From positions 39,488,942-39,552,941 of the forward strand of contig QCXZ01000001.1 of assembly GCA_025024175.1 (NCBI GenBank): 64,000 bases of DNA. The letters are read 5' to 3'. This stretch comes from Rhyzopertha dominica. Its lineage: Eukaryota > Arthropoda > Insecta > Coleoptera > Bostrichidae. This document shows, in pieces, positions 60,001 to 64,000 of the stretch (position 1 is its first letter; the number at the start of each line of letters is the position of its first letter). The notes beneath the pieces are model-generated. The model was not told where the DNA came from and ran no database searches. It was given only the letters and a program-made list of their open reading frames with translations. Made by a program: the position numbers and the translations under genes.

Positions 60001-61719
60001 TGTGTTATTTGTAATGTTAGTTCTCGTTCCCTTCCCATTGTTGTTCAGAATTATACATCCGTGTCTGTGAATTGTGTTTAAGTATTCCCGTGTTAAAATG
60101 TTGTCTTCGTTAATATTTATATTAAAATTCCTGAAAAATATTATACGCTTTTTGTTAGGAATTGCTCCATAGTATTTAAAAACTGTTCAACATTTGATGT
60201 TGGCTGTTTGTATAGTTATAGCTCCAATAGTCAAATCATATGCAAGTAATTTGACCATTAAAAAATTGTTGTTGTTTGAATCATTAGATTCCACAACAGT
60301 GTTTCATATCATCTCGAACCAGTAAGTTTGAAAAACTAAAATTTTTTGGTGTGTCCGCTTCATTTTAAATGCCTCCTATTTAAGAAAATATGTACTATAT
60401 GTAATGATTTGAGAATTTTAGCTAATGCCAGATAAAAAATATTTAAAAGTGATCTTAAAAGCTTGTGTAGTGTAAGTAAAATATTTTTAGGCAAAGGACA
60501 AAAGCTCGTGCAAAAGAACACCAGATGCACTTGAAAATTAAGCAAGAACAGGACCAGACTCAGCCTAGGCCGTTTCAGCAATCCAGTGTTCAGGCATCAT
60601 CAAAACTTCCACTTTCACCCCAACCTAATATTGTTGGTAATCCGAAAATAAATATATTACAAAATATGTCGATGCAATCCACTGAAGAAAGTACTCCAGA
60701 CCACACCCAAGATAACATTGACTCTGAGATTAAACAAGAAAGTAATCAGTTGCAAGTAACTTGCACAAACGAAAATCATGCACCAAAATCAAAGTATGTA
60801 GTGACCACCAGTAGCAAGGTTGTGCCCAGCATACCCTTAAAAGCCATCACATCACCTGGTTCTAGTACTGATATGCAAAAACCTCTGAAGATATGTCCGA
60901 GACGAACAATTACAAAGACTATGCCATCTGGTCAGAAACTTATAGTGGTCTCCAGTGCTCAGACAACACCAACGAACAGCATTCTGCAAAGGACTCTTAC
61001 CATTCCATTTGTAAAAAATTTGGCTGTTAAGAATTTCGATAAATTCAAGATAGTTACTACCACAACTGTTAGCAATAATACATCAATTGTTTCTCCAACT
61101 GCTGTTAGCAATTTAAACTCTTCGAAGCATAAGGTAGTAACAGTACGCTCAAATTCTTCAATGAAGAAGGTCTCATTGTCACACTTGCAAGTGCTGAATG
61201 CTAAAGGTAATATAAAGGTCTTGCCTTTTGGAGGAAAAATACTTGCAAAATCCTGTGCTGGAACGTCTCCCAATTTATATGTTATGAATAGTACAGACAG
61301 TTTGCAGGCAGTTACAAAAAGCACCACGAGCACTCCTGTCGTAATGACATCTAAAATGCAGGGCCCATCAGAACTCAATGATAACTCGAATGGTGTGAAG
61401 GATGACATTTCTGTTGAGCATTTTAAACCTGCAGAGGAAGTCAACACCGATGACAGTAAAAGTACTGGAAAATCATCCGTTTTAGCTGACATACTTAAGG
61501 CATCTGGAGTAACACCATCTGATGCAGAAGCTTGTTCAGACGACATAGAAACTCATATCTCACAGTTAACTGCCATTCCACAAAACAGTACTGCAATTCA
61601 GGATGTACAGAAAGATTCCCTCACAAAATCTTGCGCGGTGCAAACTACTCTTGAAGGAATTGACCCTATTGAAAACTCCTGCAGCTTAGATGAGGTTAAT
61701 ATGGATAACGGTGTAACAA
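45035..61719 (+). CDS. EMSY: EMSY homologue, ENT-domain chromatin regulator (5' four exons)
   Basis: Exons 45035-45095, 45153-45327, 45381-45743 and 60491-61719 join in phase to 609 codons; the last ends ACA-A at a GTAAGT donor, so the gene continues beyond the window. The ENT domain, about residues 7-93, reads LELEAYASIVTALRAQG, then LNISQERHKAEIRRVVNDE. It is followed by EGRRLVPLLPRVPPQTAYT, matching the segment of human EMSY that binds the HP1 chromoshadow domain. The start MWPLLVDMTKEES fits the human N terminus. Exon 4 encodes a Ser/Thr/Val-rich, probably disordered region (CPRRTITKTMPSG). EMSY acts in nuclear transcription-repressor complexes and, in vertebrates, binds BRCA2. Intron 3 is 14.7 kb and transposon-filled. 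Exon 3 holds two N bases. Confidence 0.93.
45744..47180. other. EMSY intron 3, first part
   Basis: Strong GTATGT donor, then AT-rich sequence. It contains a near-perfect short palindrome (46344-46368) and, at about 46840-47060, an inverted copy of the repeat at 22720-22885. No gene is seen. Confidence 0.45.
46344..46368. repeat. Perfect 12 bp inverted repeat, 1 bp spacer
   Basis: GCAAGGTAGGCA at 46344-46355 and its exact reverse complement at 46357-46368 form a 25 bp palindrome. Possibly the end of a transposon. Confidence 0.9.
47181..47503. other. EMSY intron 3, pyrimidine-rich stretch
   Basis: A T/C-rich tract at about 47285-47375 creates a spurious hydrophobic open frame. The insertion target of the MITE lies at its right edge. 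Confidence 0.4.
47504..47800. mobile_element. hAT-type MITE with perfect 8 bp target duplication
   Basis: The 297 bp element starts CAGCGTTTCTCAACTTGGGG and ends GATTGAGAAACGATG. The flanks TGTTAGAG at 47496-47503 and 47801-47808 are identical 8-mers. The GGGGTCGCGACCCC-like inner terminus is typical of a widespread hAT group. No coding sense. Confidence 0.9.
47809..48289. other. EMSY intron 3, unrecognised
   Basis: AT-rich; may contain the 3' part of the adjacent reverse-strand Crypton-like element. Nothing definite. Confidence 0.35.
48290..49270 (-). pseudogene. Crypton-like tyrosine recombinase, catalytic Tyr lost
   Basis: The reverse strand reads, in order: a basic N-terminal part (49261-49031); at 49118-48759 a SAM-like core-binding region (LWSVYSMLKCTLNAKEYVN, KKSRILTKEEIERFL, EAPDSRFLLEKV); then IIGVCGALRRDE with the first catalytic Arg near 48770-48800; then at 48592-48299 TGHCFRCSSATLLADTGAD (the HxxR box) and WRFSTVAESCIEDSI. 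The position that should be the nucleophilic tyrosine (SYIEDS in the family) is cysteine. A 15-base C run (48422-48436) expands a Gly-Gly to five glycines. Frames are broken between the pieces. Phage-integrase-type enzymes of this form belong to Crypton elements, known from insects. Confidence 0.8.
49271..51599. other. EMSY intron 3, unrecognised
   Basis: AT-rich sequence with N bases at about 49585, 49859, 50382, 50570 and 50632. A short local repeat (GCGGTCTACCAATAACTT and GCGGTCTACCCATTAAAAGG) lies near 51010-51055. No gene is recognised. Confidence 0.4.
51600..52060 (-). pseudogene. jockey-like retrotransposon 3' end
   Basis: Read on the reverse strand, 52050-51930 gives PSKYEYALVIWSSCYARHID followed by LESVQRSSFC, the usual region after the reverse transcriptase palm. 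The end at about 51700-51610 gives DPFVGNLRRFKETLKTLTDS and a stop, a common C terminus of such ORF2 proteins. The endonuclease part at 53832-54305 in the same orientation may be the other end of the same copy, split by the forward RTE-like copy. Confidence 0.6.
52061..52369. other. EMSY intron 3, between retrotransposon pieces
   Basis: Probably decayed inner sequence of the reverse-strand jockey-like copy; the open stretch at 52069-52272 on the plus strand is not supported. Confidence 0.35.
52370..53500 (+). pseudogene. RTE-like non-LTR reverse transcriptase, decayed
   Basis: Forward pieces in order: YEKLIEARLREKLERQLH, then QQGFRR, then DLEKAFDNIPRKVVWES, then GECAFADDLMICVENEEKL (catalytic FADD), then LINMSKTKAIVIGKEY, then KVYHSLIGR, then the C-terminal WEERNEEENRRRH. 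Stops and frameshifts are frequent and several N bases lie at 53199-53280. The order and the wording fit an RTE/R1-like clade member. Confidence 0.75.
53832..54190 (-). pseudogene. Retrotransposon endonuclease-domain fragment
   Basis: The reverse frame gives DRFVLVSSGERRIIFSAVYI followed by PPAS, the central strand of the apurinic-type endonuclease in jockey-like ORF2 proteins, and a downstream part ending NAFRDFLDLFSN. It is a fragment, probably linked to the 3' piece at 51600-52060. Confidence 0.6.
54195..54720 (+). pseudogene. Merlin (ISXO2-like) transposase fragment
   Basis: The frame at 54195-54440 contains NGDNSSFNHCEVLELVMFFL and IPMETTSILIGKSPNTITD, the N-terminal part of insect Merlin-type transposases. 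Further words follow after frame changes: PIQI where the catalytic IDE should be (here lost), SADSDVKVE, TWVFGL, and FIHSDEWS near the end, which holds a catalytic Asp. Dead. The overlap with the reverse-strand endonuclease piece marks the insertion border. Confidence 0.7.
54721..57399. other. EMSY intron 3, unrecognised
   Basis: Starts with AGGGTGGTCCTTAATTTTCG, a phrase that looks like the end of a repeat, but no partner was found. AT-rich with poly-A/T runs. Overlapping open stretches at 56670-56928 on the plus strand are not supported. The part near 57000-57400 may be the 3' flank of the retrotransposon to its right. Confidence 0.35.
57400..60300 (-). mobile_element. jockey-like non-LTR retrotransposon, decayed but long
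   Basis: Reverse-strand pieces run in ORF2 order over 2.9 kb. Endonuclease words (FNINENDD, then TLIDHIITDITDISAD, SNHISDHK) lie at about 60120-59900. LAQYIAAILNKYVLKGEFPE and ISRITLIYKAGHRD are in 58760-58482, and the pieces before PQGPLLFVIYINDL are in 58419-58231. Post-palm SNRIFLNEQKCQCILIGNN is in 58216-57947, and the C-terminal HNTRQRYNTHLTTNTNNLARR and YHKALPQEIKQSVNISAFKK are in 57599-57408. The YADD box is lost between pieces. A foreign segment with a hammerhead-like motif lies at about 59618-59720. Stops and frameshifts show it is dead. Confidence 0.85.
59655..59698 (-). ncRNA. Hammerhead-like motif inside a retrotransposon
   Basis: Reverse strand: CTGAGGA (59694-59688), one extra A, perfect stem GACACT/AGTGTC, GAAA, then CGTC. 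The stem is the best preserved in the window. Same family as 20318-20362, here probably a solo terminal repeat inserted in the jockey-like copy. Confidence 0.55.
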
Positions 61720-61849
61720 GTAAGTTGATTTCTTTTGTTTGCGTCTAAAAATAATATATTTTTGTTAAATTATATAATTATAAAAAGTAAGTGGACCCTA
61801 CTTTGGAGTAATATAATTCTTTATGTGAGTATAATAATGCCTTTTTCTC
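61720..61849. other. Start of EMSY intron 4
   Basis: Begins with the GTAAGT donor at 61720. Short AT-rich sequence leading to the Penelope-like repeat. Confidence 0.6.
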
Positions 61850-61898
61850 AAAATCCTTTCGTTTCGAAGCAATTAATGCAACCTCATTATCAGACCAT
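61850..61898 (-). ncRNA. Degenerate hammerhead-like motif, left arm
   Basis: Reverse strand: CTGATAA, then a TGAGG/CTTC stem around TTGCATTAATT, then GAAACG. One core base (G to A) and the palindrome are lost. Confidence 0.35.
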
Positions 61899-62602
61899 CG
61901 GCTACAGAAGAAGCATAACATAACATACATTTGAATTTCACAATCAATTTAGCTTACAATAAATCATTGTCATTCTGACGCTATTAATTAGACATTAATA
62001 TCATTGCCACATGAACGCTGAATAAATAATAAAAAAAATTTAAATAAAGAAAATATATTAATTAATTACTTTTAAACCTACCTTAACTTTGGCAAAAGCT
62101 GTATTTAATTATAAAGATATAGTACCAATGATGGATAAATATGGGGTGTACAAATTACGATGCAATGACTGTAACTGTGTATATATAGGCTTATAGGCAG
62201 AACCTCTTGAAATTTTAAGGCAAGAATAAAAGAACATTTAAGATCTTGGCGATTGGCAAAAAATTATTCGCTGTTTGCAAACCATCTTTTAGATAACGAT
62301 CACACTTTTGAAATTAATAACAATGTTGATATTTTACTTATTGAGCAAAAGGGCCAATTACTAAGTTCATTAGAAATTTTAGAAATAATAAGATCCGAAA
62401 AATGTACTGATGAAATAGCACTAAATTCTCAAGTAAATTTTTAACCTACATCACTGATTAAGAGTCTTTTTTAGAAAAAGTTTAGCCTTCAGGTGGCAAT
62501 CATATTAATGTCAAATTAATAGTGTCAGAATGACAATGGCTTATTGTAAGCTAAATTGATTGTAAAATTTAAATGTATGTAGATTTATGCTTCTTTTGTA
62601 GC

Positions 62603-62650
62603 CGATGGTCCGATGATCAGGTTGCATTAATTGCCTCTAAACCGGTTACC
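62603..62650 (+). ncRNA. Degenerate hammerhead-like motif, right arm
   Basis: CCGATGA, stem AGG/CCT around TTGCATTAATTG, then TAAACCGGTT with the palindrome ACCGGT. Two core changes (T to C and G to T) relative to the consensus that can be read from both arms together. Confidence 0.35.
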
Positions 62651-62660
62651 GTTTTAAGAA

Positions 62661-63131
62661 TAAAGGAATTTGGAGACAAAGGCATTATACTGACATAAAT
62701 AAGTATGTAATTATAATTTCGGAATTTTACCCAATAATTATTAAGCAACATGCAAAAATTTGCTACACAAAATTTTTGTTTTATTGTTTATAATAGTCTA
62801 TGTTATATCGAAAAATCTAAATGTATATGATCCCCCCAGGCTTCAGTATACAAACAACTGTAAATGCATCAGTCTAATTTCACATGAAATAGTTGCCTGC
62901 CTAATATTTTAATTATAAACACAATATTAATATGTTCATATGTCTCAAATATGCAAAACGTGCATAATATTTACTGGACAAATGGGGAATAATCATCAAC
63001 AAAATTAAAAAATGTTACAAGGTACTACTATTAACTATCAAAATTATTTATAGTTCTTGCTAAAATAGCTATTTAATATTTTAAAAATTTGACACCTTAC
63101 CCGTTATTTTGCAAGTGTTTAACCGTGCTTT
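62661..63131. other. EMSY intron 4, unrecognised
   Basis: AT-rich sequence, nothing recognised. Confidence 0.4.
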
Positions 63132-63306
63132 GGCCCTGTTGCACAAAGCGTGGTTAACAGCCCATCTGGTTAACCCGCGTTCAAAAGGCAGTTGTCATGA
63201 AAACGTTTCTTTCTAAGCATTCTTCATTGGTGCTGTCTGTGGCAACGGCAGGTTAACCATGTGTTACCGGGGGGGTCTGGTTAACCACGCTTTGTGCAAC
63301 GAGACC
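63132..63306. mobile_element. Short MITE with 27 bp inverted ends
   Basis: 175 bp from GGCCCTGTTGCACAAAGCGT to the reverse complement of GGTCTCGTTGCACAAAGCGT, both continuing GGTTAAC. Direct flanking duplications were not evident. The GGxCxTGTTGCACAA start resembles PIF/Harbinger-type ends, but the assignment is uncertain. Confidence 0.75.
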
Positions 63307-63505
63307 AAAATGTGTTTCAAATGTCAGAGGAGGTCCAAAGCCTACTTGTAAGACAGTTAGTAGATTAACAGTTATCATTATATCTGATTTTTTTTAAATG
63401 TTTGTGGTGCGTTAATTTTGTCCAGAAGTTTATTTTACTGTGGGAATATAACCTTTGATTTGAAGCACTATAGCTACACTCCTGTTTGCAGAACTTTCAA
63501 GTTAC

Positions 63506-63685
63506 GTCATCAATGTGAAGTAACTTGTCTCCATTGTTACCAGGTGTACCAGCTGGATGAAACACGCTATAGGGCATGTCCTTCACGTGACCAGACGTAG
63601 CCAACCCTGCGGTCTGGTGTACGAACACACACCACAATAAGCATGCAATCATAAGCGGTTTTAAATGAAAAAGCAATTTTAACAT
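63506..63685 (-). CDS. Possible first coding exon of a secreted protein
   Basis: On the reverse strand an ATG at 63685-63683 opens 60 codons ending in phase 0 at a GTAACT donor (63505-63500). The start is a good signal peptide: basic MLKLLFHLK, then hydrophobic PLMIACLLWCVFVHQ and small residues TAGLA before a likely cleavage site. A polar, glycine- and proline-containing segment follows (VFHPAGTPGNNGDKLLHIDD) that looks like folded extracellular protein. I do not recognise the family. No further exon was identified leftward, and EMSY runs on the other strand, so this may be nested antisense or just after EMSY ends. A chance frame cannot be excluded. Confidence 0.35.
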
Positions 63686-63754
63686 ATTTTTCGGCACTTG
63701 ACCTTCCAAAATTAGTAGCACATACAACAAACATTTAAGATGAAAACATAACAT

Positions 63755-64000
63755 ATTTTTTTTTAGTTTATTTCTGTTGCTTTACAATATTTCAGCTTGA
63801 ATTATAGCGTTGATTGACATATCGTATACGTCAATCAACAGTTATAGCCTTGTGTATACATATTATAGTGTGCTCACCTTATGGGATTTATCGCGGACAC
63901 CTATTTTGCTAATTTATCTCTGTATGGTGGCGGTACGTAGCGGTAAACATCGGAACTGCTACATGGTATTAAGTGCGGTAAATCGGAGCTTTGAATTTCG
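63755..64000. other. Window end, nothing recognised
   Basis: A short inverted phrase GTTGATTGACATATC... GATATGTCAATCAAC-like (near 63812-63840: TTGATTGACATAT and ATACGTCAATCAA) is visible. No gene. Confidence 0.4.

Larger units (their letters stand above)
61850..62660 (+). mobile_element. Penelope-like element tail with inverted arms
   Basis: Inverted arms at about 61850-61995 and 62500-62650 share, in opposite orientation, CAATTTAGCTTACAATAA, CATTGTCATTCTGAC and TGCATTAATTGC. Between them the sequence encodes a broken GIY-YIG domain: GVYKLRCNDCNCVYIG at about 62140-62200 (both strands of the motif visible), KARIKEHL, then at 62253-62444 LFANHLLDNDHTFEI and SSLEILEIIRS. The reverse transcriptase part is missing. 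Both arms carry degenerate hammerhead-like motifs. It lies in EMSY intron 4. Confidence 0.8.

Noticed and set aside
60959..61546. Long reverse-strand open frame (195 codons) opposite EMSY exon 4
   Set aside because: It is an antisense shadow of a long coding exon with a Ser/Thr/Val-rich composition; no splice signals or motifs of its own.
63418..63600. Plus-strand 60-codon frame as an EMSY exon
   Set aside because: No EMSY-like sequence; it is opposite the better-supported signal-peptide frame.
1..64000. Endogenous viral genes
   Set aside because: All reverse transcriptase pieces match non-LTR or Penelope-like elements; no viral capsid, polymerase or envelope-like sequence was recognised.

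Overview
The window is nuclear DNA from an insect. It is AT-rich, its genes are split by GT-AG introns of very uneven size (51 bp to 14.7 kb), and the space between exons is filled with decayed transposons of kinds common in insects. Scattered single N bases suggest a draft assembly. I cannot fix the order; a beetle or another insect with a mid-sized to large genome would fit. No operon, CRISPR array, rRNA or tRNA gene was seen.

Genes, left to right: the last two exons of an unrecognised gene (+, 86-533); SPAG7, an R3H-domain protein (-, 7010-17552, five exons, one 9.5 kb intron); HAUS6, an augmin subunit (+, 18842-19999, one exon); WDFY2, a WD-repeat/FYVE early-endosome protein (+, 23485-37636, five exons, complete); a one-exon coiled-coil protein that looks like augmin HAUS4 (-, 42898-43734); EMSY, an ENT-domain chromatin regulator (+, 45035-61719, four exons seen, continuing beyond the window); and a possible signal-peptide exon (-, 63506-63685). 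SPAG7/HAUS6 and the HAUS4-like gene/EMSY are head-to-head pairs that may share promoter regions.

Mobile DNA fills most introns. The SPAG7 intron holds a hAT remnant, a non-LTR reverse transcriptase fragment, and a 3.1 kb Tc1/mariner element with about 430 bp inverted ends that is itself split by a TTAA-flanked piggyBac-type element. The WDFY2 introns hold a DDE fragment, a non-LTR fragment, a Penelope-like GIY-YIG fragment inside an inverted-repeat element, a pogo/Tigger-like element, and a hAT-like element carrying a nested 1.34 kb mariner. The EMSY intron holds a hAT MITE with a perfect 8 bp target duplication, a Crypton-like tyrosine recombinase that has lost its tyrosine, jockey-like and RTE-like reverse transcriptases, and a Merlin remnant. 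Penelope-like tails also lie at 38.7-39.6 kb and 61.85-62.65 kb.

The most interesting signal is a recurring RNA-like motif: CTGANGA, one extra base, a hairpin stem, GAAA, then a tiny palindrome (ACGT, AGCT or ACCGGT). It occurs in three unrelated sequence contexts, two of them Penelope-like copies, usually as inverted pairs. It matches the layout of the small hammerhead ribozymes reported from Penelope-like retroelements, which cleave as dimers. No complete new defence or metabolic system was found.
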